A stretch of 64,000 nt of DNA from Schleiferiaceae bacterium. Lineage in GTDB: Bacteria > Bacteroidota > Bacteroidia > Flavobacteriales > Schleiferiaceae. Positions within the stretch are counted from its first letter, which is position 1; every line of letters starts with the position of its first letter. A model generated the notes under the pieces. It was given only the letters and a program-made list of their open reading frames with translations, did not search any database and was not told where the DNA came from. Position numbers and translations under genes: made by a program. Shown one piece after another: positions 33,477-44,320 of the stretch. The stretch is from assembly GCA_030833905.1 (NCBI GenBank), contig JAURGG010000002.1, positions 1 to 64,000 of the forward strand, given 5' to 3'.

Positions 33477-36134
33477 ATGCGCGCACTTCTTCGGACCGTC
33501 CTCATCCTGACCCTGTGGGCTGCTCTGCCCCACTCTGGGGCTTCTCAAGTAAACTGGTCGTTTTTTGCGACCAACTTGGCCGGAATTCAAAATTCCGCCG
33601 GTCAGCCGCTCACCCTAGGCACTTCGGGCGGCCTCAACAACCCACAAATGTTCAACGCCGATGTGGATGGAGACGGTAATGACGACCTCGTAGTCTTCGA
33701 CCGCGAAGGCGGACGCTGGCTGGCCTTTGAGCGTACCAACGGAGAGTGGGCCGAGCGTCCAGACTGGACCCATGGCTTCCCAAAAAACCAGCAATGGGTT
33801 CATGTTGCAGACTTTAACTGCGACGGCGTACCCGATATTTTTGGCTGGGTCATCAACGGAATCGGGGTCTGGCAAGGTACCCGAGTCGGGGGCGGTCTTC
33901 AGTTCAGCTGGGCTTTGGGCAACCAAACGGAGCTCAGGTCCGTGTACGTTCAAGGTAATCCGGCCTACAACCTCCAGGTAATTAGCGTAGACCGTCCATT
34001 CATCACCGACGTGGACCAAGACGGCGACGTGGACGTACTCACGTTTGATATGGGCGGAACCAAAATTGAGTGGCACCAAAATTCCGCACCCTGCGGATTG
34101 AATTTCGCGCTCGCCGACGGATGCTGGGGCGACTTCGAAGAGGGCGGATTGAGTAACGCCCTTCAAATTGATGCATGCACGGGTTCCCGGGTGGCGTCCC
34201 CTGCCCTTACTGAGGACATCAAGCACGCCGGGTCCACCGTGCTGATCCACGACCTCGACGGCAACGGGCTTCCCGATATTTTGCTAGGTGACGTGTCGTT
34301 TGCGACCGGCGTTGCGGGCTACAACGTAGGCAACTTGGCTGTAGCCAATGTAGAAAGTCAGGACAGCACCTGGCCTTCGGGCGGAACCCCGGTTAACCTA
34401 TGGTTTCCAGGGTTTTCACTGATCGACGCCAACGGAGATGGCATCAAAGACATCGTGGCCAGCCCTACAGAGCGCGTGGCCCAGTCTGATTCGTGTGTGT
34501 GGCTCTACCCAAATGGTGGTTCAACGACTTCGCCCAGCTGGCAACGGAGCCAAACCCAATTCCTGCAAGATGAAATGCTTGAACTGGGGTCGTATGTGGT
34601 TCCGTACGGTGGCGACTTAAATACCGACGGACTTCAGGATTTGATCCTGGGAAGCCGACTTGGGCTGCGCTACTACATTAATGTGGGCTCGGCTCCCAAC
34701 CCCGTGTGGCGCCATACCCTTGTTCCGTTTCCGAGCAATTTGACTCCCAACCCCACGTGGACCGCACCCTGCCTCGGCGACCTGAACGGAGACGGCCTAC
34801 TGGACCTCGTCGTGGGTCGCGCCGACGGCAAGGTGTACTCCACCTTGAATACCGGAAGCATTTTTGGACCCAACTTCAGCGGATCCGCCGTGCAGCTTGG
34901 CACGCACGACGTGGGACAAAATGCCAGCCCTGAGCTTTTTGACCTCGACGGAGACGGCGACCTCGATATGCTGGTGGGCAACGAACGCGGAGAAGTCGCT
35001 TATGTGCGCAACGATGCCGGCACTTGGGTGCTCGCCACCGAGCGCTTCGGGTCGGTAGACGTGGACACCGCGCGGACGTACAGCGGACGTGCGGTTCCGA
35101 GGGTGGTTGATAACCAAGGCAGCACGGAGCTCTGGGTGGGCAGTGCCTACGCCGGCGTGCTCGCGTACCCGAACATCTCTGGAATCATCAACCAACCCGC
35201 GGAGCTAACTCCGCAAATCGTGAATTCCGCCACCGCCACCGCGACGAGCACCACTTTGGGTACGCCTTTTGGGGGAAGTAAGCGGGCCGGACGCCACCAG
35301 TACCTGATTCGCGGAAGCGAACTGGCCGCCGCCGGAATCGTGGGCGCTACGCGTATTCAGGGACTTAAGGTCAACTGCGTAACGCCGAGTGCTCCGTACC
35401 TCAGTCAAGGGTTTACTGTGAGCATTCGCCAGACGTCCGATACCGTGCTTTCGGCGATGGGCCCCAACGGCGACGTGGCATTTGCCTACCTCGCGGTGCT
35501 GAGTCAGGGATGGAATTTGATTAGCTTTCAAAATGCGTTTGACTACGACGGAACATCAAATCTGGTGGTGGAGTTTTGCTTCAGTAAAAACCTTCCGAGT
35601 AGCGACGTGCACTTGGCGGCTCACCGCACTCCGTACCTGAGCCATGCGTTTGGCGACGTAGCGAACCACAACAGCATTTTGACCAATGGGTGCGCCATGC
35701 CGGGCCTTGGGTCCGATAGTTTGCGCATTGATTTGGAATTTGTGATGACCCCCCGCATGGTGGCCTCGGCGACTGTGGCACACGACGGCAACCTCAATGC
35801 TCCGTGGATCAAGGATTTGGACCAAGATGGGATTCCCGAAATGGTTTTGGGCCTGTCTACGGGCGGAATTCGCTTTATGAGCGCCGACACCAACCGCATC
35901 GGATTGCCCGAAGCGGATTTTGAGGTGGGCGATCTTGTGGTTTGGCCCAATCCCGGGGCTTCGGAGTTTTTTGTGGGGGGTACCGGAACCGTGCGTGTAC
36001 ACGGTTTGGACGGACGCTTCATGGGTCAGTTTGCAGCAGGAGCGCAGTCGCCGATCTCAACGCTCGGATGGGCTCCTGGGGTGTACGTGATTTCGAGTCC
36101 ATGGGGGCACGCGCGGTGGGTGAAGCTTCCGTAG
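33477..36134 (+). CDS. Secreted FG-GAP/VCBS repeat protein with T9SS sorting domain
   Basis: The 885-residue protein has a signal peptide (LLRTVLILTLWAALPHSGAS) and at least nine calcium-loop repeats of the form DxDxDGxxD. Examples are NADVDGDGNDDLVVFD, DVDQDGDVDVLTFD, DLDGNGLPDILLGD, DLNGDGLLDLVVGR and DLDQDGIPEMVLGL. A beta-sandwich region lies at about 575-765. The end has a type A T9SS sorting domain (VVWPNPGASEFFV ... APGVYVIS). It should be exported by the type IX system and held on or released from the surface, perhaps for adhesion. Partner unknown. Confidence 0.92.
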   Translation: MRALLRTVLILTLWAALPHSGASQVNWSFFATNLAGIQNSAGQPLTLGTSGGLNNPQMFNADVDGDGNDDLVVFDREGGRWLAFERTNGEWAERPDWTHGFPKNQQWVHVADFNCDGVPDIFGWVINGIGVWQGTRVGGGLQFSWALGNQTELRSVYVQGNPAYNLQVISVDRPFITDVDQDGDVDVLTFDMGGTKIEWHQNSAPCGLNFALADGCWGDFEEGGLSNALQIDACTGSRVASPALTEDIKHAGSTVLIHDLDGNGLPDILLGDVSFATGVAGYNVGNLAVANVESQDSTWPSGGTPVNLWFPGFSLIDANGDGIKDIVASPTERVAQSDSCVWLYPNGGSTTSPSWQRSQTQFLQDEMLELGSYVVPYGGDLNTDGLQDLILGSRLGLRYYINVGSAPNPVWRHTLVPFPSNLTPNPTWTAPCLGDLNGDGLLDLVVGRADGKVYSTLNTGSIFGPNFSGSAVQLGTHDVGQNASPELFDLDGDGDLDMLVGNERGEVAYVRNDAGTWVLATERFGSVDVDTARTYSGRAVPRVVDNQGSTELWVGSAYAGVLAYPNISGIINQPAELTPQIVNSATATATSTTLGTPFGGSKRAGRHQYLIRGSELAAAGIVGATRIQGLKVNCVTPSAPYLSQGFTVSIRQTSDTVLSAMGPNGDVAFAYLAVLSQGWNLISFQNAFDYDGTSNLVVEFCFSKNLPSSDVHLAAHRTPYLSHAFGDVANHNSILTNGCAMPGLGSDSLRIDLEFVMTPRMVASATVAHDGNLNAPWIKDLDQDGIPEMVLGLSTGGIRFMSADTNRIGLPEADFEVGDLVVWPNPGASEFFVGGTGTVRVHGLDGRFMGQFAAGAQSPISTLGWAPGVYVISSPWGHARWVKLP

Positions 36135-36544
36135 TCGGACCTCGGAGTACGTTGGTACTCTACGACGGTGACTGTGCGCTATGCCAGCGCTCGGTGCGGC
36201 TGCTGAATGCACTGGACCGAAATGGAGTACTGAGCTATGCGCCTCTTACCGATGAGTGGCGGCAGGCCTACCCTGGCGGAGTGGTTGTTTGGACGCATAC
36301 AGCGGTGTATTCAGGTGCCGACGCCGTAGTTAAAGCTCTTCAAGGTCTTGGCCCACGGGGGAGAGTGGTTGCCGCGTGGGTACGGTTCACCCCAGGGTAT
36401 AAAAAAATGTACCGGTGGGTTGCGGCCCACCGGTACCAGATTTTTGGACGCGCCAAGCAGGATCTTACAAGCTGTCCAGCACCGAGTTCATGGCGCGGAC
36501 GGCCGTTGCGCTTTTCGCAAACTCCGCCGCTTCCTCTGAGTTGA
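36101..36544 (+). CDS. DCC family (DUF393) thiol-disulfide-like protein
   Basis: The 147-residue product has the DCC signature LYDGDCALCQRSVRLL at 20-35, with the CxxC-like pair (Cys25, Cys28), and the C-terminal motif YRWVAAHRYQIFG at 104-116. Family members are thioredoxin-fold proteins of unknown substrate. The ATG at 36101 overlaps the end of the T9SS cargo gene by 34 bases. The gene runs 80 bases into the 3' end of mdh on the opposite strand and contains the mdh terminator. The last 25 residues are not family-like and result from that overlap. Confidence 0.75.
   Translation: MGARAVGEASVVGPRSTLVLYDGDCALCQRSVRLLNALDRNGVLSYAPLTDEWRQAYPGGVVVWTHTAVYSGADAVVKALQGLGPRGRVVAAWVRFTPGYKKMYRWVAAHRYQIFGRAKQDLTSCPAPSSWRGRPLRFSQTPPLPLS
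36401..36436 (-). terminator. Terminator of mdh inside the DCC gene
   Basis: A perfect 11-bp stem (GTACCGGTGGG / CCCACCGGTAC) with a 6-base loop is followed on the minus strand by ATTTTTTT. It starts 28 bases after the mdh stop. On the plus strand the same bases encode residues 104-112 of the DCC protein. Confidence 0.85.
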
Positions 36545-37394
36545 GCTGGTAGTCCACAATAGATTCCCAACCGTTGGCGCCAATCACTACGGGAACACCC
36601 ATGCAAATGTCAGATTCGCCGTACTCACCCTCGAGGTAGACCGAACAGGGGAACACCTTCTTTTGGTCGCGCACAATGCTCGCTGTCAAGGCAGCACCCG
36701 CTGCGCCTGGAGCATACCATGCTGAGGTTCCGATGAGGCCAGTAAGCGTTGCACCACCGACCATCGTCGATGCCTTTACCTCGGCCAACTTCTCGGCGCT
36801 GAGGTAGTTGCTCACGGGAGTGCTTTGGTAGGTTGCCAAGCGAGTCAACGGAATCATGGTGGTATCACCGTGCCCACCGACTACAGTCCCCTGAAGGTCG
36901 CTCGCAGGAACGTTCATTGCCTCTGACAGGTAGTACTTGAAGCGCGCTGAATCGAGGATTCCGCCCATACCGATGATGCGGTTTTTGGGAAGTCCGCTCT
37001 GCTTGGCCGCCAAGTAGGTCATCGTGTCCATCGGGTTCGAAATCACCACGATCACTGCATCAGGAGAGTACTTGAGCGCATTTTCAACCACGGACTTCAC
37101 AATGCCCGCATTGGTTCCGATGAGCTCTTCGCGGGTCATGCCGGGCTTGCGCGGAATTCCGCTCGTGATCACCACCACTTTTGAACCCGCCGTAGCAGCG
37201 TAGTCGTTGGTGACACCGCGAACCGTGCTGTCAAACCCGTGTAGGGTCGCCGTCTGGTTCATGTCCATGGCCTTGCCCTCGGCAAAGCCTTCTTTGATGT
37301 CGAGAAGAACGATTTCTTTGGCGAGTTCCATGCGAACCATCGCCTCGGCACACGTAGCACCTACGTTTCCTGCGCCTACAACGGTAATTTTCAT
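36465..37394 (-). CDS. mdh: Malate dehydrogenase (LDH-like)
   Basis: The 309-residue enzyme has NAD motif VGAGNVGATCAEAM at 5-18, the substrate loop PRKPGMTREEL (Arg where lactate dehydrogenases have Gln), VISNPMDTMTYL and the catalytic His in VVGGHGDTTMIP. It oxidises malate to oxaloacetate in the TCA cycle. It follows gyrB with a terminator between them, so it likely has a separate promoter, though none was clear. Confidence 0.96.
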   Translation of the reverse strand: MKITVVGAGNVGATCAEAMVRMELAKEIVLLDIKEGFAEGKAMDMNQTATLHGFDSTVRGVTNDYAATAGSKVVVITSGIPRKPGMTREELIGTNAGIVKSVVENALKYSPDAVIVVISNPMDTMTYLAAKQSGLPKNRIIGMGGILDSARFKYYLSEAMNVPASDLQGTVVGGHGDTTMIPLTRLATYQSTPVSNYLSAEKLAEVKASTMVGGATLTGLIGTSAWYAPGAAGAALTASIVRDQKKVFPCSVYLEGEYGESDICMGVPVVIGANGWESIVDYQLNSEEAAEFAKSATAVRAMNSVLDSL

Positions 37395-37407
37395 CAGTTT
37401 GGGGTAT

Positions 37408-37434
37408 TAAAAAAGGGCCGCCGAAGCGACCCTT
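37408..37434 (-). terminator. Terminator of gyrB
   Basis: On the minus strand AAGGGTCGC / GCGGCCCTT with a TTCG tetraloop is followed by TTTTTTAA. It begins 26 bases after the gyrB stop and 14 bases before the mdh ATG. Confidence 0.9.
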
Positions 37435-37460
37435 CAAAGGTAGTACGCAAACGCGTCGAC

Positions 37461-39470
<2,010 letters not shown>

Positions 39471-39545
39471 TTAGCCCCGTTTATCAACATTTTTTTCAAC
39501 AAGCCGCACGAACGGCAACCTGTTGAGTTCCGGAGCCCTAAACGC

Positions 39546-41222
39546 TTAAAACTTGTAAACCAGGCCCAAATTTGCGCGAATTCCCTGAACGGGGTAGCCC
39601 ATCCACCATTCGGCGCGCTGGTTGAGCAGGTTGTCGATGCGAATCACCGCGTCGAGTTGGCTGTTGTATCGGTATTGCGCTCCGAGTCGAACGTCCATAA
39701 ACGCGGGGAGGTCGTACTCCATCATCAATCCGCTTAACGTGGTGCGGGCGCCGCGAAGTACCATGGCTCCATCAAGGCGGATTTTGTCGCCAAAGTTGGC
39801 ACGCGCCTGAGCGCCCAATTCGTACTTGGGAAGGTGGTACACCGCCTTACCTCCCTCGTCTTGCACGGCAAAGCGCAGCACCCCGTGAAGGCGCACGTCC
39901 CAAACCTGCTTGAACTGAAAAGTGAGTTCTCCAGTCGGTTCGAGCGAGGTCACCTTGACGTACTGCATGCCGACACGGCCGCTGTCGTTCAAAATTCCGA
40001 AGTCTACGTCAGGACGAACGACCATAGGGTAGTTGTCCCAGGTCATAAATCGTCCCCCGAAGCGGTAACCGATAATGCGGCTCCAGCGACCAGTGGCTCC
40101 GCCGTAAATGCTACTGCTGCGAATGGCTTCGTACGCAACGGTTTCAGATAAGAACGGAACCGCGTCAACACGGGCGCGCATTCCGCCATTGTCCACGTGG
40201 CCATCCATTCCGCCATAGAGGTAGAGGACGTCGCGTACCAAAGGCACCTCGACATGGACGACAGGTGGAAAGTAAGGAAGCGTTTTTTGCCCCGGCCCAC
40301 CCGTCGCAATAATGTTGAGGCCGAAGCGGAACTTCACCCCCTTAATGCTGTCGGATAGGGACGGACTGAATTGCAGGGCCCAGGCGGCGCTCGAGGTGTC
40401 TGGTCGCACAGTGCCTTGGAGCTGATTGAACGAGGCATTAATCGGTAGGTTCAGCACCAAATTTTGCACGGGTAAGGCTGATTCCAGCTGCATGCGTCCT
40501 CCGGTCTCAAACTGGCGGCCACCCTGATCAATCCAATGGTGTCCCGAAAGCGATAGAGAGCGAAACGTTTGCGTACGGCGGTAGCGAGTGGCTTGGTAGC
40601 GTGCGCCAGCGGTGTAGGTCTGGATTCCGCGGCCGGGAGCGGCATTGGCGGTATCGGCATCGTTAAAGCCGATGGTGTGGCGCTGCCCATAGTAGGGAAT
40701 CCGATCCCATGCTCCACCCCCTTCGAGGCGCAAGCGACCCCGGTTAAAGATGCGCTCGTACGAGGCGTCTAGCTTGCTTTCGGACCACAGAAGGCGGTCG
40801 AACACCACGTAGTCTTTGTCGAATCCTCCGCGGGTGGAACGGTGGCTTCCGCGCACCGACCAGTGGTTGACCGCACTGCGCACGCTTCCGATCGCGGCCT
40901 CAGCCTCGATTGAGCCATAGTTGCCCGCAATGAGCGATACGTAGCGCGACGGCAGACGCTCGAGCTTGGTCTTGGTGATTTTCACGGGCGGAATCAGTTC
41001 CATTACCGGATCAACTGGAACCACCGAGGGACGCACCTGAATGCGAACCGGAAGCTTTTGGACTGTCGTGTCCGTCAAGCTCGGTTGGCCAGAGATCTTG
41101 ACTGCCTCTGCAACTTTTGCGCGGTACTTGTCGGTCACCGAAACCTCGACATCCCCTACTTGTGCGGCTGCGGCGTAGCTCGCAATCGCGAGGCCCAGCA
41201 TCCACTTCATCTTATTCTGCAT
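39546..41222 (-). CDS. Outer membrane beta-barrel protein, TonB-receptor-like without plug
   Basis: The 558-residue product has a signal peptide (MQNKMKWMLGLAIASYAAAA). A proline-rich periplasmic linker follows with VKITKTKLERLPSRYVSLIA, then alternating aromatic/polar beta strands that end in the typical outer membrane terminus LVYKF. No TonB plug motif is visible, and the length suits a bare barrel of the TonB-receptor superfamily. The start at 41222 overlaps the TPR gene stop by 11 bases; ATG 41210 is an alternative. It follows the long TPR protein in one operon, so the two may work together. Function unknown. Confidence 0.75.
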   Translation of the reverse strand: MQNKMKWMLGLAIASYAAAAQVGDVEVSVTDKYRAKVAEAVKISGQPSLTDTTVQKLPVRIQVRPSVVPVDPVMELIPPVKITKTKLERLPSRYVSLIAGNYGSIEAEAAIGSVRSAVNHWSVRGSHRSTRGGFDKDYVVFDRLLWSESKLDASYERIFNRGRLRLEGGGAWDRIPYYGQRHTIGFNDADTANAAPGRGIQTYTAGARYQATRYRRTQTFRSLSLSGHHWIDQGGRQFETGGRMQLESALPVQNLVLNLPINASFNQLQGTVRPDTSSAAWALQFSPSLSDSIKGVKFRFGLNIIATGGPGQKTLPYFPPVVHVEVPLVRDVLYLYGGMDGHVDNGGMRARVDAVPFLSETVAYEAIRSSSIYGGATGRWSRIIGYRFGGRFMTWDNYPMVVRPDVDFGILNDSGRVGMQYVKVTSLEPTGELTFQFKQVWDVRLHGVLRFAVQDEGGKAVYHLPKYELGAQARANFGDKIRLDGAMVLRGARTTLSGLMMEYDLPAFMDVRLGAQYRYNSQLDAVIRIDNLLNQRAEWWMGYPVQGIRANLGLVYKF

Positions 41223-44200
41223 CGTCTTCAGTTGTTTGGGGTGCGTTGGATTCGAGTTGGGCGGCATTGAATTCCGCGAGAAGGGCCTGCGCCTCACGCA
41301 CAAGCTCGTCTGAAGGATGCTCGGCAATCACAAAATCCAAGGTGTAGCGGGCCTGGAACCCATCGTTGAGGCTTGCATAGTTTCGCGCGAGCACAAGGAG
41401 TGCTTTAAAGCGCCAATCTTGCTGACCTGGGTAGTTGTCGAGCAAGGCAAACACCGCTTCGCTCGAAGCCGTGTACTGCCCACGAATGCGAAGGATGATC
41501 GCCTTGGCGTACATCGCTTCAGCCTGGATTCCGACGGAAGCCTCAGCCACGGCGTCTTCAGCAGCCTGCTTCCAGAGTCCGAGACGTACCGAATCAGCAG
41601 GCTGAGCGCGGTACTTTGACTCAAGGACACGAAGTCGCACCGCAAAGGCCTCACTGCGGTCTTCAGGCGACTGGCGCAAATCTGCGACAATCCCTTCAGC
41701 GTAGGTCAACGCTACATCCTCAGCTCCTTCGGCAAAGTGCGCGCGCATCATCGCACGGTTGGCCTCACTGCGCAAGCTCGCGTCCTCGGCCAAGGCAAGT
41801 AGGCGCTCGGCATAACGCTTGGTCTCGTTGCCGTCCTTGCGCTGTTCTGCATCACGTAGTAACCACTTATAGGCCGAAACCGTATTTGACCCCACGGGCT
41901 GGCGCACCACATTGCGGTAGTACGGAAGCGCGTTGGCCATCTGCCCGCTCATCCGTGCCGATTCTGCGGTTTGAAAATTTGCATCCGCAGCGAAGTATCC
42001 GTCGGGGAATCGCTTGAGGTACTTCACCAAAGCGTCGTAGGCAGCTTGATTTTGACCTTGGGCAAATTTGTCGTAGGCCGACATGTAGGCCACAGAGTCC
42101 AGTTCGCTTGCGCGGATTCCCGACGAAGGCATACCCTGTACCCACTCGAGGTAGTCGTCGATTCGGTTGGCCTCGTCGTAGACTGAGCGTGCCACCGAAA
42201 TCGCCTCACGCGCCTCAGGGGTCCCCGGGTAGTCCCGAACGACCGTTTGGAAGGTGGCGATGGACGCACTGAGGTCGCCGTCGTTGCGCTGAGCAAGGGC
42301 GATGTTTAAGCCCGCCCTACGGCCCTTTTCAGTATTGGGTTTTTTGCGCTGGTAGGCGGTGAATGCCTCGGCGGCCTCGCGGTTCCGCCCCATGCGAAGC
42401 AAGGTTTGGGCGCGTTCAAAAAGGGCATCGTCAGCTCGAGCAGACCCGCGCTGTTCGAGCTTGGCAAGCTGTTCGATTTTACCCGGATTGTCGCCGAGCA
42501 ATCCACGGCAGAGTGCCTGCTGAAAGCTGGCGTAGTCCACATCGGCACCGCCAAGCTTCACGATACGGCCGTAGTAGTCGCGCGCCAAAGCATGGCGACC
42601 GAGCAAGAAGTACAGGTCGGCCACACGCAGTTCGGCGTCCTCGCGGCGGCGGTCGTTCTTGGGTGCGTCCTCAAGAAACACGCGGAATGTGGCCGCAGCT
42701 TCCTCAAGTCGGTCAAGGCGGTAAAGTGCATAGGCCTTGTTGTACTGGGCGGCAGGACGCTCTGTGAGCGTAAAGCTTCCGGGGGTCTTCAAAAACAAAT
42801 CGGTTTCGGCGAGCGAAGTCCGGTAGTCACCCTGGCGGTAGGCCATTTCAGCCTTCCAAAAGTGCGCAAGTGCCTCGTATCCACGATCCAATGGGTAGCT
42901 TAGAGACTGGTCGAGGAGTTCCTCGGCCTTGGCCCACTGGGAAGCTTGGTAGAGTTCCACTGCGCGGAAGTAGGCCACCTTTTGGTAGGCTTCGCGCATG
43001 GCCATAGACCCCATACCCGTCTGCACAATCGCTTCGAGTGCACGACCGTAGTCGCGCGAAGTCAGGTACAAATTGGCCAAGTACTCGTTGGCCTCGCGTC
43101 GGTATTCGGTGCGCGGAAACTCGCGCAAAAACTGATTAAGCACCTGAATTGCGTCGCCAAATGGGCTTGCACTTCGGTAGGTCAACTTGGCGTACTGGTA
43201 GGCCGCCTGCTCGCGCGTTGCGTCGTCAGCTTTGCTCTGCCACACCGAGCGAAAGGCCGTTTGCGCCTCTTCCCAACGCTCGAGGCGTGAATAGCTATCG
43301 CCCAGCATCAAACGGGACTGGAGTGCCCAGTCCGCCGTACCCTCAGCGGGCAGTTGGTTGAAGGCCTTTACTGCGCCCTCGTAGTCCTGAGTTTGGTAGG
43401 CACAGACGCCCATCTGGTAGGCCACTTCGGGGGACATCTTTCCTCCCTTGGCGAGGTTGAATTCAAAATAGTCTTTAGCGTCCGAGTAGCGCTTCTTGCG
43501 GAACATGCTTTGGCCAATGAGCAGCGAAATCTCCGGTGCACGCTTCGCGCTCGCCTCCTTCATGAGTTTCTCGCCAAGTACGAGCAGCTCGTCGTCTTTG
43601 CCAGTGCGGGCGTAGATCTGCGCGAGGTAGTACGGTACCACTGGTCCAAACTCTTCGTGATTCTGAAGAGGCTCGAGGTTCTCGAGTGCCGTTTGGTCGG
43701 ACTTCTCGAGGTAGGCAATGTGTCCGTAGTAGTACTGGGCGGTCTTGGCGACGGCCGACTTGGACTTTTTAGCCTCAGCCAACTCGGCCTTAGCTTGGTC
43801 GAATTCATTCAGCAAAAAGTGCGCATAACCGAGCTTGAATTGGATTTCGGCGCGAAGATTTCGCGCGAGGTCGACTCCATCGAGCATACGCAACCAACGC
43901 TTCGCCTCTTGGTAGCGACGGCGGTTGAATGCTTGCTCTGCGGCGTCAAGAATAAGGTCAATTCGGCGCGACGACGACGGATAGGTTTGTAGAAATGACT
44001 CCGCAAACTCCTCAGAATCACGATGAAGCAAACGGATCGCACACAGGGCCTGGTAGTACATCGACTGCTCTGACCAGTCGCTTGCCACGGGAGTCACTGC
44101 GCGGACTTCGGCAAAGTATTCGTAGGCGGAACTGTAGAGCGCTCGGTCAAAGCGCGCGCGAGCTTCCGCAAAAAGTGCTTCTGGCTGACTGCCAGTGATG

Positions 44201-44259
44201 GGCTGTTGGGCGTACAGCGTGGCGCTCATCAAAAGCGCGGTTAGAATTCGAATCCTCAT
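41212..44259 (-). CDS. Large periplasmic TPR-repeat protein
   Basis: The 1015-residue protein has a signal peptide (MRIRILTALLMSATLYAQ) and then only helical TPR-like repeats to the end. Recurrent features are FWKAEMAYRQGDYRTSLAE, AYALYRLDRLEEAAATFRVF and GVCAYQTQDYEGAVKAFNQL. There is no lipobox Cys. The ATG 44259 is preferred over the TTG at 44268 because a TACTTTTG promoter element ends 6 bases before it. It is translated together with the downstream barrel gene (overlap). A scaffold role at the envelope is inferred. Confidence 0.85.
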   Translation of the reverse strand: MRIRILTALLMSATLYAQQPITGSQPEALFAEARARFDRALYSSAYEYFAEVRAVTPVASDWSEQSMYYQALCAIRLLHRDSEEFAESFLQTYPSSSRRIDLILDAAEQAFNRRRYQEAKRWLRMLDGVDLARNLRAEIQFKLGYAHFLLNEFDQAKAELAEAKKSKSAVAKTAQYYYGHIAYLEKSDQTALENLEPLQNHEEFGPVVPYYLAQIYARTGKDDELLVLGEKLMKEASAKRAPEISLLIGQSMFRKKRYSDAKDYFEFNLAKGGKMSPEVAYQMGVCAYQTQDYEGAVKAFNQLPAEGTADWALQSRLMLGDSYSRLERWEEAQTAFRSVWQSKADDATREQAAYQYAKLTYRSASPFGDAIQVLNQFLREFPRTEYRREANEYLANLYLTSRDYGRALEAIVQTGMGSMAMREAYQKVAYFRAVELYQASQWAKAEELLDQSLSYPLDRGYEALAHFWKAEMAYRQGDYRTSLAETDLFLKTPGSFTLTERPAAQYNKAYALYRLDRLEEAAATFRVFLEDAPKNDRRREDAELRVADLYFLLGRHALARDYYGRIVKLGGADVDYASFQQALCRGLLGDNPGKIEQLAKLEQRGSARADDALFERAQTLLRMGRNREAAEAFTAYQRKKPNTEKGRRAGLNIALAQRNDGDLSASIATFQTVVRDYPGTPEAREAISVARSVYDEANRIDDYLEWVQGMPSSGIRASELDSVAYMSAYDKFAQGQNQAAYDALVKYLKRFPDGYFAADANFQTAESARMSGQMANALPYYRNVVRQPVGSNTVSAYKWLLRDAEQRKDGNETKRYAERLLALAEDASLRSEANRAMMRAHFAEGAEDVALTYAEGIVADLRQSPEDRSEAFAVRLRVLESKYRAQPADSVRLGLWKQAAEDAVAEASVGIQAEAMYAKAIILRIRGQYTASSEAVFALLDNYPGQQDWRFKALLVLARNYASLNDGFQARYTLDFVIAEHPSDELVREAQALLAEFNAAQLESNAPQTTEDDAE

Positions 44260-44265
44260 GTTGTT

Positions 44266-44273
44266 CAAAAGTA
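44266..44273 (-). promoter_or_regulatory. -7 element of the TPR gene
   Basis: TACTTTTG on the minus strand, a full TAnnTTTG match, ends 6 bases before the ATG at 44259. The alternative TTG start at 44268 lies within it. Confidence 0.55.
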
Positions 44274-44320
44274 CATCGTGCCTTTGGTTCGTCTCTCGTT
44301 ACTTTGCACAAACTGTGCCC

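Noticed and set aside
39495-39523. Inverted repeat between gyrB and the barrel gene as a terminator
   Set aside because: CAACA/TGTTG arms are broken by mismatches and no T-run follows on the minus strand, so it does not meet the terminator pattern.
41212-44259. SprE-like gliding lipoprotein
   Set aside because: The protein is TPR-rich but lacks a lipobox cysteine and known neighbours, so I did not assign that name.
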